Shown here: positions 48,701-55,773 of the stretch, piece by piece | How positions within the stretch are numbered: the first letter of the stretch is position 1 | Layout: every line of letters begins with the position of its first letter | Assembly (NCBI GenBank): GCA_020698575.1 | Contig: CM036254.1 | Location: 30,222,526-30,286,525, forward strand | DNA: 64,000 bases | Origin: Bostrychus sinensis | Taxonomy: Eukaryota; Chordata; Actinopteri; Gobiiformes; Eleotridae | Direction: 5' to 3' | The notes under the pieces: generated by a model | What the model was told of the DNA's origin: nothing | The model's database searches: none | The model's input: only the letters and a program-made list of their open reading frames with translations | Translations under genes and position numbers: made by a program

Positions 48701-49811
48701 TAGATCATAGTGCACCCAGTTGGAGAGGCAACAGGATAAGTGGACTAAACTTTGCAACTCTGTCATTACGTAAAAGTCAAATTTAACAAATGCCTGCTCT
48801 CCAAGGACTGTAAGGACTTTGTTGGAACAGGGGGAAAAAGGCCCAGCGGTTTAAAAAATCTGCAGTTCAGTGGAATATGTGTGAAGGAAAAAAGTGTTGC
48901 AGGTAAAGACTGCTGTATCTCTGCAAATAACATTAAAAGCATTATATCATATTTCCAACATTTTCTACACTCCACAAAAAGTTTGCAACTACTTCTCCGA
49001 CATATTCAATTTCCACACAGTTTTATATCTCATAGCTGTGATAAATCAAATAGTGACCGCAATTTTTACATGTTTATTATGTCACTGGAGCAAAATCTGT
49101 GCTGTGCTCTTTTTGCACCTGTGAGAGACGCTAACCTCAGATGTGCCGCTGTTCCACTTTTAGCCTGTTTTCAGTCCATGTACATGCAAACCTTTGATAA
49201 ATCAGGCCCTAAGTTGGTCACTTTTACTACAAAACCTTTAAGCAAATGTCAGGATAATCTTGTCAACCATTCAGTGTTGCTTTCTTTTTTGAAATCACAA
49301 TTTCCTCCTGTGTACTGGATTTGGTCTAGCTCGGTCTGGCTGTATTGTTCATGCATGACCCACTTATCAAATTAAATTGAACCAAATCATTCCAATCTGC
49401 TGCGGCCAATTTACTCCAACACACTCAATTAGACGTATTCTCCCACATTTTACAGTTGTCATTGCTCACCTCTTCTCTCATCTTCTTCACTGTCTCTCCT
49501 TTCTGGGAATAGAGCAGAAAAATATTCATACATGTTATGCTTGAATGGTTTTAAAAGAATAAAATAACAAGAGCAAAGTGCGAATGGAATTGAATCTACC
49601 TTCCCAATTATGCTCCCCACTTCCTGTGAAGAAAATGTACAAATGTTGAGTGAATGGTTATGTACGTTGAAAAATAAAAAAGCAAATAGTCAACTGAGCA
49701 GAACATTAGGCTTTTAGTGTATTTTTCGGCTACCTTTCCATGCATTAGCAGCCTCAGAGTTAGCATAACGTTCAGGCTCCCGTCTGAAGACATCTCGTCT
49801 TTGTCCGACAT
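18242..49811 (-). CDS. pcbp4: Poly(rC)-binding protein, PCBP4-type (12 coding exons)
   Basis: This is a triple-KH RNA-binding protein of the alphaCP/hnRNP E family. Family members bind C-rich single-stranded RNA and act in mRNA stability, translation and splicing. Joining exons 49811-49734, 49623-49600, 49502-49470, 45589-45473, 45322-45191, 42742-42614, 36795-36706, 33079-33038, 30929-30854, 24675-24623, 22171-22002 and 18611-18242 gives 1314 nt, 437 residues plus stop. All introns are GT-AG and all phases agree. KH1 has GKKG at residues 33-36, KH2 GKGG at 117-120 and KH3 GRQG at 265-268. A Ser/Ala-rich tail ends in ERQKFAPY (430-437). Human PCBP4 (about 403 residues) has a related end, while PCBP1-3 end soon after KH3. 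KH1 (SGARINISEG) and the linker (TKLHQLAMQ) read more like PCBP3, so the paralog name is probable, not proven. Exon calls come from reading the sequence; no transcript was available. Confidence 0.9.
18636..18645 (-). promoter_or_regulatory. C10 tract before the pcbp4 terminal exon
   Basis: Ten consecutive C on the gene strand, ending 25 nt upstream of the first base of exon 12 (18611). It is a potential high-affinity site for PCBP proteins, which bind C-rich tracts near 3' splice sites. The regulatory role is inferred. Confidence 0.4.
18660..22001. other. pcbp4 intron 11: repeats only
   Basis: It holds a (TA) run at 19257-19273, a (TAAA)-type run at 19420-19460, and a dispersed repeat (19605-19866) with a second copy at 31775-32120. 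A third repeat (20930-21300) is shared with 58915-59450. No coding exon was recognised. Confidence 0.6.
20930..21300. repeat. Dispersed repeat shared with 58915-59450
   Basis: The two copies share, in order, TTTGAACATAATCAAAG / TTTAAACATAATCGAAG, CTTCCTTAACTT / CTTCCTTGAACTT, GAGGAATCAGTGGAAACAGC / CAGGAATCAGTGGAAACAGA and a GCTGTACAC block. Related sequence with GCTCAGAAAAGTTGATTTTGC-like ends lies at 35500-35900 and 52090-52640. Confidence 0.7.
22002..22171 (-). CDS. pcbp4: pcbp4 coding exon 11 (KH3)
   Basis: This 170-nt exon encodes residues 259-314, from FIGCIIGRQGSKINEIRQ to AQYLITA, plus two bases of residue 315. GRQG is at 265-268. The acceptor is CTGTTTCCAG|TTT and the donor CCAG|GTAACA. 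The usual Leu of NDLIGCIIG is Phe here. The donor bases create an in-frame TAA, so unspliced RNA would end YLITAR-stop. Confidence 0.94.
23640..24510. repeat. Local direct duplications around a SINE
   Basis: CAATCTCAATCAAACTTGCT at about 23657 recurs as TAATCTCAATCAAACTTACT at about 24003, with the next 100 nt similar. AGCTAATGTATCTCTGCTTC at about 24150 recurs at about 24423, again for about 80 nt. A SINE head lies between the last pair. This is within pcbp4 intron 10. Confidence 0.7.
24281..24402 (+). repeat. tRNA-headed SINE, 5' part
   Basis: Box A AGTAGCTCAGTAGGTAGAG is followed by TTGCATACCACCATTGTGTC and CCTTGAGCAAGACACTTGAC, matching the SINE at 10238. The 3' half is missing. Confidence 0.75.
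24623..24675 (-). CDS. pcbp4: pcbp4 coding exon 10 (start of KH3)
   Basis: This 53-nt exon completes Gly241 and encodes residues 242-258, LDASAPTSSQELAIPND: the LDAS linker found in PCBPs and the first strand of KH3. The acceptor is CTACTTTGCAG|GAT and the donor GAT|GTAAGT. The phases (1 in, 0 out) match exons 9 and 11. Confidence 0.92.
27207..28225 (+). repeat. tRNA-derived SINE interrupted by an insertion
   Basis: The 5' part, 27207-27400, has CCTTAGGCAAGGCTCTTCAC. The 3' part, about 28035-28225, has GGAGAGGCTGTAGATGCAGA and a tail AAGCAACTTTGAGTGTCTAG then AAAAGCAC. About 630 nt of foreign sequence, beginning GGCTGTTTCCAACC then a T-run, separates them. The tail resembles an L2-type LINE 3' end. 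Confidence 0.7.
28650..28870. repeat. ACTAAACCAGG degenerate tandem array
   Basis: More than a dozen imperfect units like ACTAAACCAGG, TCTAAACCAGG and ACAAATCCAGG. Same family, opposite orientation, as 6240-6460. Confidence 0.85.
29642..29800. repeat. Near-perfect inverted repeat of hAT-type ends
   Basis: The arms 29642-29716 and 29727-29800 are reverse complements with few mismatches, for example CTCTGGGGGCCCCCTGCAGT against the complement of ACTACAGGGGGGCCCCCAGA. The spacer is about 10 nt. The right arm continues as an element to about 30184, where the TIR recurs as GACTTTGGGAATGGCTGACT. It looks like a second partial copy placed head-to-head. Confidence 0.85.
30765..30817. repeat. GGTGAT microsatellite next to pcbp4 exon 9
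   Basis: Repeated GGTGAT with some GATGAT and GGTGCT units. It begins 37 nt inside intron 9 from the exon 9 donor. In gene orientation it is an ATCACC run. Confidence 0.9.
30854..30929 (-). CDS. pcbp4: pcbp4 coding exon 9 (linker)
   Basis: This 76-nt exon encodes LTKLHQLAMQHIPFPSLGQS then NPTFP and the first base of a Gly codon, residues 216-241. TKLHQLAMQ is diagnostic of PCBP2/3-like linkers. The acceptor is CTACCCTGCAG|TTG and the donor CCTG|GTACGT (phase 1). The frame stays open through the donor to a stop at 30663, across a GGTGAT-type microsatellite. Confidence 0.92.
31380..31720. repeat. ACTAAACCAGG degenerate tandem array in intron 8
   Basis: Repeated imperfect units such as ACTAAACCAG, TCTAAACCAGG and ACATAACCAGG over about 340 nt. 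Same family as 28650-28870. It is followed by the 31775-32120 dispersed repeat, which has its partner at 19605-19866. Confidence 0.8.
33038..33079 (-). CDS. pcbp4: pcbp4 coding exon 8 (42-nt linker exon)
   Basis: A 42-nt exon encodes AFAIPGQYALAHQD, residues 202-215, corresponding to the GQAYTIQGQYAIPHPD segment of PCBP2/3. The acceptor TTGTTCCCGCCAG|GCC has a pyrimidine-rich tract; the donor is GAT|GTAAGT, a strong consensus. Phase is 0, so it could be a cassette exon without frame change. Confidence 0.88.
33945..34118. repeat. 53-bp minisatellite, 3.3 copies
   Basis: Units at 33945-33997, 33998-34050, 34051-34103 and a partial fourth start CTACTGAGCTAACA and contain CATATGTCTACCATAGAGTC. 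Copies 2 and 3 are essentially identical. It lies in pcbp4 intron 7. Confidence 0.95.
34850..35280. mobile_element. Dispersed element ending CTGTACAGACCCTG
   Basis: It shares GCTGATTAAAAGATAATTAT-like sequence and TTCCATGATTTTTCCAGGTT with 55560-55773, where the end reads TTCCATGACTGTACGCACCC. The terminal CAGGGT suggests a hAT-like DNA element, but only one terminus is clear. Confidence 0.5.
36706..36795 (-). CDS. pcbp4: pcbp4 coding exon 7 (KH2-KH3 linker)
   Basis: This 90-nt exon encodes residues 172-201. It starts with the family signature SPPKGATIPYRPK and continues into an Ala/His-rich linker (AHAVLAQPHAAQ). The acceptor is GCATGCCAG|TCT and the donor CAA|GTGAGT, phase 0. The KH2-KH3 linker is the most variable part of PCBPs and the usual site of alternative splicing. 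Confidence 0.92.
36796..40120. other. pcbp4 intron 6, part: mostly AT-rich, no exon recognised
   Basis: Fragments of dispersed repeats are seen at 38960-39040 (GGTCCACCCTAGGGAATGGC) and about 39050-39190. 37150-37440 is less AT-rich but has no splice-flanked frame. Confidence 0.5.
40135..40642 (+). mobile_element. LINE 3' fragment (Rex1/L2-type reverse transcriptase end)
   Basis: The frame from about 40155 reads FKALNGLAPPYLSE, then PSRSLQSSAQ and VPRSRYK..GNRSFAV, the conserved C-terminal region of fish non-LTR retrotransposon ORF2. After an inserted SINE-like piece, the 3' UTR continues with GTAAAGCACTTTGG and ends in a (TTGA)n tail at 40620-40640. It is heavily truncated at the 5' end. 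Confidence 0.8.
40312..40422 (-). repeat. GGTGGCACGGTGGT repeat inserted in the LINE
   Basis: The minus strand reads GGGTGGCACGGTGGTGTCGT and GGTTAGCACT, then GATTCAATTCCTGGACC and AGTTTGCATGTTCTTC, a very common teleost repeat. It interrupts the LINE coding sequence. Other pieces of the same kind are at 42335-42500 and 47880-48240. Confidence 0.8.
41210..41670. mobile_element. Nested TIR element TTGCCTGGARATTCCAGACT
   Basis: The 20-bp ends agree at 18 positions as inverted repeats. Each has a subterminal hairpin: CCAGACTGATAT..ATATCAGTCTGG at left and CCAGACTCA..TGAGTCTGG at right. The ACTAAACCAGG array continues on both sides, so this element inserted into the array. The middle is unusually CpG-rich. 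The superfamily is not determined. Confidence 0.8.
41722..42283. mobile_element. Nested TACCGTATTTTC / GACTATAAGTCGC element
   Basis: The left end is TACCGTATTTTCTGACTATA and the right end, inverted, TACTGTATTTTCCAGACTAT. GTGACTTATATATC-type motifs recur inside both ends. It is a widespread teleost non-autonomous element; a reverse partial copy lies at 17600-17925. Confidence 0.85.
42614..42742 (-). CDS. pcbp4: pcbp4 coding exon 6 (end of KH2)
   Basis: This 129-nt exon encodes residues 129-171, beginning STGAQVQVAGDMLPDSTERA and ending CSVMLE. It completes KH2. The acceptor GGTTCTAG|AGC has an unusual upstream tract: a (TG)14 run in gene orientation starting 17 nt before the exon. The donor is GAG|GTGAGC. 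Length is a multiple of three and phase is 0 on both sides, so skipping would delete half of KH2 without changing the frame. Confidence 0.93.
42759..42787 (-). repeat. (TG)14 run upstream of the KH2 exon acceptor
   Basis: An AC run on the plus strand reads as TG on the gene strand and ends 17 nt before pcbp4 exon 6. Together with GGTGTGTGGTTCTAG it replaces a conventional pyrimidine tract. Confidence 0.95.
42880..43565. mobile_element. Element with ~120-bp inverted terminal repeats
   Basis: The left arm, about 42915-43036, contains CTTATCCAAGAGGCTTTCTC and GAACTGGTAAGAGAG. The right arm, about 43445-43562, has their complements, GAGAAAGCCTCTTGGATAAG and CTCTCTTACCAGTTC. This is a DNA-transposon or fold-back arrangement in pcbp4 intron 5. 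Confidence 0.8.
44412..44500. repeat. Short degenerate tandem repeat
   Basis: GCAGGATGCTGAACACGGAA and GCAGGATGCTGGACACAGAA lie about 28 nt apart, followed by looser GGATGCAGGGAGAG units. Confidence 0.7.
45191..45322 (-). CDS. pcbp4: pcbp4 coding exon 5 (start of KH2)
   Basis: This 132-nt exon encodes residues 85-128. It holds a short variable linker (DITAAMTNSNVTSK) and then KH2 from PPVTLRLVFPGSQCGSLIGK, with GKGG at 117-120 and KIKEIRE. The acceptor is TTTCTCCCTCAG|GAT and the donor GAG|GTACGG. The intron separating it from exon 4 is only 150 nt. The family has VxPASQ where this protein reads VFPGSQ, a conservative change. Confidence 0.93.
45473..45589 (-). CDS. pcbp4: pcbp4 coding exon 4 (end of KH1)
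   Basis: This 117-nt exon encodes residues 46-84, beginning SGARINISEG and ending MIAQKFEE. It supplies the beta-strands and last helix of KH1. The acceptor is TGTTTCCAG|AGT and the donor GAG|GTACTG, a weaker donor than its neighbours. The wording SGARINISEG..PERIVTITGPT is nearer PCBP2/3 than human PCBP4, which has SSARITISEG. Confidence 0.93.
45965..46726. mobile_element. 762-bp transposon with 22-bp perfect TIRs
   Basis: Both ends begin TAAAGCTGGGGACACACTAC, continuing identically for two more bases, as perfect inverted repeats. There is no transposase. The target duplication is unclear (TA or part of TTAA), so the superfamily is not assigned. It lies in pcbp4 intron 3. Confidence 0.85.
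47880..48240 (+). repeat. Teleost dispersed repeat (CATGTCTTTGGACGGTGGGA type)
   Basis: It contains GTTAGGGGTCGCAGGTGACT, GCCTTAGGTGGGGTACAC and GTCTTTGGACGGTGGGAGAA. Copies or fragments occur at 9700-9910, 27090-27180, 38960-39040, 42335-42500 and 45735-45960. Confidence 0.75.
48314..49209. mobile_element. PIF/Harbinger-type MITE
   Basis: The ends are GGGCCTGATCTAT and, inverted, GGGCCTGATTTAT, flanked by TAA at 48311-48313 and 49210-49212. A TAA duplication with GGGCC ends is the PIF/Harbinger pattern. The interior has no transposase; a 207-codon open frame that overlaps it is judged accidental. Confidence 0.85.
49470..49502 (-). CDS. pcbp4: pcbp4 coding exon 3 (33-nt microexon, KH1)
   Basis: A 33-nt exon encodes KGETVKKMREE, residues 35-45, completing the KH1 GKKG loop and the following helix. 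The acceptor is CTATTCCCAG|AAA and the donor GAG|GTGAGC, phase 0. The GXXG loop is split between this exon and exon 2. The next intron is long (3.9 kb) and holds a Harbinger-type MITE and a long-TIR element. Confidence 0.92.
49600..49623 (-). CDS. pcbp4: pcbp4 coding exon 2 (24-nt microexon, KH1)
   Basis: A 24-nt exon encodes EVGSIIGK, residues 27-34: the start of the KH1 core and the first half of the GXXG loop. The acceptor is TTCACAG|GAA and the donor AAG|GTAGAT, phase 0 on both sides. The flanking introns are only 110 and 97 nt. It is too short for ORF finding and is recognised by family identity and splice sites. Confidence 0.92.
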
Positions 49812-49839
49812 TGTCCTACACAGATGTGAAGAAAAGGCC
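49734..49839 (-). CDS. pcbp4: pcbp4 coding exon 1 with 28 nt of 5' UTR
   Basis: The acceptor TTTTTCTTGCAG ends at 49840. Then come 28 nt of untranslated sequence and the ATG at 49811-49809. The exon encodes residues 1-26, MSDKDEMSSDGSLNVMLTLR then LLMHGK, and ends with donor AAG|GTAGCC (phase 0). The match to the PCBP N-terminus (LNVTLTIRLLMHGK) fixes the frame. That frame stays open upstream through the acceptor. However, joining to either candidate first exon (53121 or 60157) puts a stop in it, which supports the chosen ATG. Because an acceptor precedes it, this is not the first exon of the transcript. Confidence 0.9.
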
Positions 49840-49978
49840 CTGCAAGAAAAACACAGCATGAAAAAAACGACTTTATATAAACATGCATCCCTTTTGTTAG
49901 TCAGCAATGGAATGCTATTAATGCCCTTATGTGAACTATCTGAGAGTAACAAGTTGAAATGGATACCTGTGAAATTTG

Positions 49979-51065
49979 TTAATTGTAAAACATGTTTTGT
50001 TTTTGTTTCACATGGCTGGTTGACGTTGCCTGTTTTTGTCACAAGGTGGTGGTGTTTTCTCATGTGCCCAAGAGGTTAAAGTTTACAGGAAATTGATGTA
50101 ATCTCCAAATACAGTATGTGTATTTTGGCACATTTTGCTAGGAAAGAACTAAACGAACATGTTAAGCCATATAATGCCAAGAAAACTTGTGGAAAACTCA
50201 ACTGTGTAATGAATTATTTACTATGAAGTAAGCTAAGGCAGTGTTTCCCAACCAGGGGCACAGGGACCCATACAGGTACATGAGCACTTTGCAGAGAGTA
50301 CTTGGAAGTATTTGAATAATTATTTGCAATCTTTTGCTCCTGAAATATTGAAACTTTTAAAGTGCAAGTGTCTCACTAACGGACATATAACTGTGAGAGA
50401 GAATTTTTTTAATACTATATTTTGTTACATATTTTTAGATTGAATTGCCCGTTTCAAATGGCAAAATTATTATTATGATTGTTGTTGTTGCTGCTATTAT
50501 TATTATTATTAGTAGTAGTAGTAGTAGTATTAGTATTAGTATTATTATATTTCTTTTCTTTTTAAATTTTATTTTGAGTTTAAGATTTAGTTTATTTTAA
50601 ACATAAAACATATTTAAAAAATAGTATTTTTGTTTGCTTTTGTTTTGTTTTTAAAAGGCAAGCAGAATATTGTTTATTTTTATCTTGAGTTTGAGTTGTT
50701 TTTTTGTTTGTTTGTTTTGTTTTAAATGCAGGAGAATTAGTATTTAAAATAAAATAGGTGCTAAGTATAAAATGTCTTTGTACAAATAGACACTAACTAC
50801 ATTTTAAAGAATCTTCAGCATGTTTGAGTGAGGGGGTATTTATGGTATGATAGAAAGCTAAAGGGTACATGAGACAAAAAAGGTTGTGAACCACTGAGCT
50901 AAGGTAAAGGTCGTAACAATAAATTGCATTTTTGTTCTCTTACTGAGGTGCAACTGCCATTTATTACCATCTTACTCCTGTACATGTACTGTACTGTTGT
51001 ACTTTGAGTTCTAGCAACACTGTTAATGTGCGATTGACGCTGTTTCACATTTTCGCTGTTCTGGA
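49979..51065. repeat. Duplicated block, copy 1 (carries hAT insertion)
   Basis: It is similar over about 450 nt to 57945-58400. Shared segments include AACATGTTAAGCC, TGTGTAATGAATTATTTACT and ACTGTTA(A/C)TGTGC. Copy 1 is split by the hAT element 50239-50896; copy 2 has the empty site. The block starts about 140 nt upstream of the pcbp4 ATG exon. Confidence 0.8.
50239..50896. mobile_element. hAT-type MITE with perfect 8-bp TSD
   Basis: The ends are CAGTGTTTCCCAACC and, inverted, CAGTGGTTCACAACC. The duplication AGCTAAGG is at 50231-50238 and 50897-50904. It is 658 bp long and from the same family as 40883-42330. It includes an ATT/GTA trinucleotide run at 50482-50547. Confidence 0.92.
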
Positions 51066-52763
51066 GCACTAAGCCATTCTCATAAACAAGTCTATAAAAA
51101 GACTTTTTTTATTATTGTCAAACTTCTGAACGGTATCCACACTGGTAAAGTACAGAGAAAAATAACCTGTTGTGTGTGTTCTATTACCCAGCTTCATACT
51201 GTATGTACTTTAGTAGAAGCAGACAATCACCTTTTCTTATGTTCAAAGATACAGTACTGCTTGGTACACATGTACTGTGCCAGGCTGCATTATTATGATT
51301 ACTGTCAGACTAAAAACACATTGCTCATAAAATACTGATGTCGTATAATCCCTCTACTTCAAATACATGAACAATATACACTATATCTATTTATTCATTG
51401 AGTTTCTACAACTCATTATTTTACAGTTTGGGGGAGTGGGGGATAATTGTGGGGCTAGCAGAGACACTGTCAACAACATTCATTCACTATGGGCCATTTA
51501 GATTTTTAAATCTCTAGTGCATGTACGTCTGTAGACAGTGGGAGGATGGATCACTGTTGGCTTAGTAACCTTTGCTTTTGGTGTACATTTTATAATCACT
51601 CAAAACCATTATGAACCAATATAAACCTTTACAAATCCATCTATGAGTCATTTATCTACAAGTTTTTAGTCACTCAAAGCCAATCCAAACCAATTTAAAC
51701 CCCTCCAAACCAATCTTTAGCTTGTATGAATTTGCTCTGCACACCAGTTAGTCCAAGGTAAACCTTTTCACACCTGACTGAGAATGGGTTCTGAAGAACA
51801 AGCCCAGATTTTTGAATTATTTTAATGTTTGCTTAAAGATGAAATTAACTCAAAATTATAAAATGCAAAACGATTTAGATGCACTTTGAAAATCCACTTA
51901 TAATGAATAGCCTTTACTTGTATTGTTTGAACAGATGCCAAATGTTGGACCACAAACTCAACTGACAAACAGACTGTACAAACAGAAACTGATGATGAGA
52001 TCAGAGACATCTTTTTATCAGAAATCATGTTACATTTTAATTTTGCAAGATGTTGTGGCACAAAATTACTCTATTAACATATGCTTATGAAAGTTTAAAG
52101 GTCCTATATGATGCTTTTTTTCAGGCTTTTTGAAATCAGTTTGGACTCTTCTGCATTAGTATTTCACATTTTATAACTTAAAATAATGTACATGTATAGT
52201 CTTCTTTTGGGGAGCTGTCACTTTGACTTTGGAGAGAACACATGGATTATGTGACTGTCGCCCCCTGCTGGCAACAGTGGGGAATGGACAGAGCATGAAA
52301 CTGCACACACACACAGCACAGGTAATAATATAATAGCAACATGACGCTAACAGAGCTGACTGACGCTAACAGAGTGACAGCAGTTTAAGAGCTAAAATGA
52401 TCAGAACTAGCCCAGTGATGGTGTATGGGCTTTAGAAACACACGTGAGCACTTCCTGGTATCGTGTTTCTATGTAGAGCTGTAAGACCGAGCGTTTCCAG
52501 ATCTTGAGAAGGGGATGGCCTCAGAAGGGTTACTTAAATGTGTGAATGAAACAAAATACTGCTCCATGTTGTTGAAGTACAAACAACATTATAACATAAT
52601 TAAAAGCTCCAAAAACTTGATTTGGCATAATGGTGGACTTTTAGGAGGTGCACTGATTCCTGTTACTTGTTTATTTAGTAAAACTTGATTAATATGCCAT
52701 GTACCAGGGGCTTTTGAAAGGTATTCCAAAAATATATCCCTTAACAAATAGTCAACAAATAGT

Positions 52764-53080
52764 CCAACGGTTCTCAAACTGCGGTACAGGAATGCAGGCT
52801 TCTTCAGGTGGTACTCATTTGCAGTTCTTTTAGGTTAATTAAAAGGCAGTTTTATTCCAAGTCCGACTCTGGTTAGAGATGAAATCTGAAGTGTAGGTCA
52901 CTGCTTAGTCCTGGTTTAGCTCCAGATTAGATTGGGTCTAGACCTGTTTTTCCTAGATTCCTGGTCTTGGTTTCAACCAGGTGTAGTCCCTGCTTTTTCC
53001 TTGTTTAGTAAAGCTCATTTTAATCTGTTAAAGATGGTACTTTAAAAGTCAAATATTTTCTAAGGCTTAGTGTTAGTATT
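52764..53080. mobile_element. Partial GTTTAGTCC-type hAT element
   Basis: The left end CAACGGTTCTCAAACTGCGG and GGTACAGG match the element at 62040. The interior has GGTTTAGCTCCAG-type units and TCAAATATTTTCTAAGG near the right. The right TIR is missing. Confidence 0.65.
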
Positions 53081-53120
53081 TTGTATTTTTTTGAATGGAA
53101 GTGAACGGTAGCATACATAC

Positions 53121-53223
53121 CTTCAAGTACTGACCCTCACTTTCACTTGTGAGATCTGACAGTATCTCAGCTGGATTCCCAGGACACATTTAGCACACTA
53201 TCCGCTCACTCTTCCTATTTATA
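53121..53223 (-). promoter_or_regulatory. Candidate TATA promoter and first exon of pcbp4
   Basis: TATAAATAG reads on the minus strand at 53223-53215. A strong splice donor, TTGAAG|GTATGTATGC, follows about 100 nt downstream with its last exon base at 53121. A start site about 30 nt past the TATA box would give a first exon of roughly 70 nt that could splice to the 49839 acceptor. This is inferred from signals only. The joined exons carry a short upstream ORF (ATG at 53189). Confidence 0.35.
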
Positions 53224-53299
53224 CACTTCTGACTGAGGAGGAGAAGAGGTCATGAACCTTTACGTCGTGGCCTCACTTTAAACACAAAGTGTGTGACTC

Positions 53300-55480
53300 C
53301 AATGATAGATTTTTATTTTTACACAAAGAAATCCACTGTAGTCGCTCGGCCGCTTGAGAATCAAGTGATGTGTCTGAGTTATCACAGTGTCGCCTTTGTT
53401 TTCGTTGCATTTCCAATTCAGGATTTCAAGAAGGAGAACAGCTTATTGCACACTGACTACCAGAGACAAAGAACAAGGACTCTCTAAGGTCAGCTTATTC
53501 ATTCTGCACTGACTGCATTTTATTTGTACGCTACAACTGATAAAGGTTATACTGTGATGAAAATGCATGAATAGAAAATAGTAGTAATAGTAGTAAAATC
53601 CTGAATTTGTGGCTCTTGATGAGTCTTGGGCTAAATCTCTCCAAAATGCATTGGCCAAATACAATTTGTAGTGGACTGAAAAGCCACTGGGTAACTTGCA
53701 AGCCCTCTGTTGCCATAGTAATGCCATAATACTTCATAATAATCCTTGGATTGAGTGACAGCATTCTTAGTTTTATTCCAAATTCAGACCAGGGTTTAAT
53801 TGTACTGAGCATTTGTGTGTTGAGTATTAAAGTTGGATTTCCAAAATGCAGCACAAATGGATAGCTTAAATTACAATTGAAAAGTTAAAAAATGTGTTGA
53901 TCAAGAAATATTTGTCATTGACTTAATCTAAAAAGAAAAAAATTGTATTGTGTGGAATTTGTAATGTAACACACAACATGTTTATACGTTGGTTCAACAG
54001 AATGATTGTATGTTTAGCTAAAGATTTAAACTGCATTATGTGTTAAAGGTAATGTAAATGATTTGTTTTCACCTTTCAGACAGTGTCTTCAAAGGTTATT
54101 TCAGGAGATGTACATTTCAGTCTGAGACATGCTTCATGTGCAAAGATAGAAGTAATAGTTTCAGATTTAATTCAGATGTCAGTTCTCATTTCTATATGCA
54201 TGGAGTCATGTGTAACACTGTTCTTCTGAGTCATGGTTGGCCCATGACTGTTGCAGACAGAGTTTAAACAGAGCTGAAAATGCTTTTTTGTTCCACCATA
54301 TGAAACATAAGCACTTGTGTTAAACCAATGTATAAACATGTGTGCCAACTTACAATTCCATATTATGTTTGTTTTTTTAATATATTGAACCAATGAAAAA
54401 TATTTCTTGTGAATGGTTAACGGATAACTTTTGAGTTTTACTGATGTTTTACTTTCAGTGTACCCCTGGGTGTAACTGAAAGACAACCAAATCAGGGGCA
54501 GTATTGCTGCACTTTGCAGAACACACAAACTACCAGAAAAAAAATAGTACCAAGTACTGCATAAAACATTTAAGAGAAGCATTGCTGCCTGCTTTTAGTG
54601 ATGGCCCTGAGATGCTTATCTCTAATCCATAATTTTATGATTCAATTCAAAAAATGTTGGGATTTTTAAGTGATATGACTCTATATTTGGCCCAGCTTAC
54701 ATACAAATGCAAACTAGTAAACAACAAGTCTTGTGTTATACCAAAACAGTGACGGTCCAAAACACTAGTTATAAAAATGGCACTAGACATAATAGGCACA
54801 TTTTCACTAGAGGGAAAGGCATGGGGCATGTAACCCCAAAACAGAAATGTTTCCAGCCAGCTGTTGCATAAACACACAAGTGCAACAAGTTGTGTTAAAA
54901 AAAAGAGATATTTTTTGCCTGAGTGAGGAATATCTATGGTCCAATCAACAAGCAAAGTGGTCCAAAGTGTCCTTTGAGCTGGAACTCCTTGCCAAGAGAT
55001 CCTAAAACAAACGCTTCAGACGCTTCAGAACTTTTTGAGAAGTGGAAATATCTCTGTACCAATCCATCCTGCACCATTGGAAATGCGCCTATGGAGTATC
55101 ACTACTAGCTGTGTATGCTGCGACAACAGAAATATCCTAAAACACAGTGTAGTCAGTTTAATAGATGGGAGAGCATAAACCAACTGTCTGACTATACTTT
55201 CATGTGCTGTTAGTGAATGGATAGAGAACATTAGCAAATGGCATAATTTTCAGTTGCTCTATTGCTCTTTTTTAAAACATTTAGGTTGTATCAGCTAAAA
55301 GCTACAAGCTAAAATTCACTTTATGCTTACAACTGGACTTGTGCAAAATATCAAATAACACCATATGGAAGAACCAGAGTATATCAGTGTATTAGCATTA
55401 GGACCAATGCTTCCTCACCAAAGACTGACATTATAGACCCAATAGACCCAAACGTATTGATTAGGGGCAATGAAAATGAC
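53300..55480. other. Upstream region, no gene recognised
   Basis: AT-rich DNA. ORFs of up to 136 codons on the minus strand (for example 54172-54582) have no recognisable similarity and no splice context. No repeat family is clear. Confidence 0.4.
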
Positions 55481-55559
55481 GGTACATTAAAAACATATTA
55501 TGGTGCAATTTATTTTTTTAAATTGGAAATAGTCACTTGAAAAAAATAAAATATTATTC

Positions 55560-55773
55560 CACTAATTTTAATGAGTTATAGCCTACTCACCGCTGATTAA
55601 AAGATAATTATTCTTGGTAAGTTGGTACAGAACTAGTAATGTCCAAATTTAGATTTCCAAAACTTTTCCAAAACTTTACACCAAAATAAGAAATTCCAAA
55701 ACTTTTCCAAGGCCTGGAAATGCATTTTTAAATTCCATGACTTTTCCAGGTCTTCCATGACTGTACGCACCCT
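55560..55773. mobile_element. Second copy of the CAGGGT-ended element
   Basis: It shares GATTAAAAGATAATTAT, GGTAAGTTGGTACAGAAC and AAATTCCATGACTTTTCCAG with 34850-35280. The right end reads ACTGTACGCACCCTG. Confidence 0.6.

Noticed and set aside
48752..49375. 207-codon plus-strand open frame, the longest single frame in the window
   Set aside because: It overlaps the Harbinger-type MITE 48314-49209, runs across its end into intron, has no domain or family resemblance, and lies inside the pcbp4 intron.
49608..50063. 151-codon minus-strand frame containing the pcbp4 start
   Set aside because: Only the stretch from 49811 to 49734 is PCBP. The upstream part runs through a good splice acceptor into duplicated non-coding sequence, and the downstream part is intron.
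53443..54582. Several minus-strand frames of 94-136 codons
   Set aside because: Low-complexity or AT-rich translations with no family resemblance; consistent with chance.
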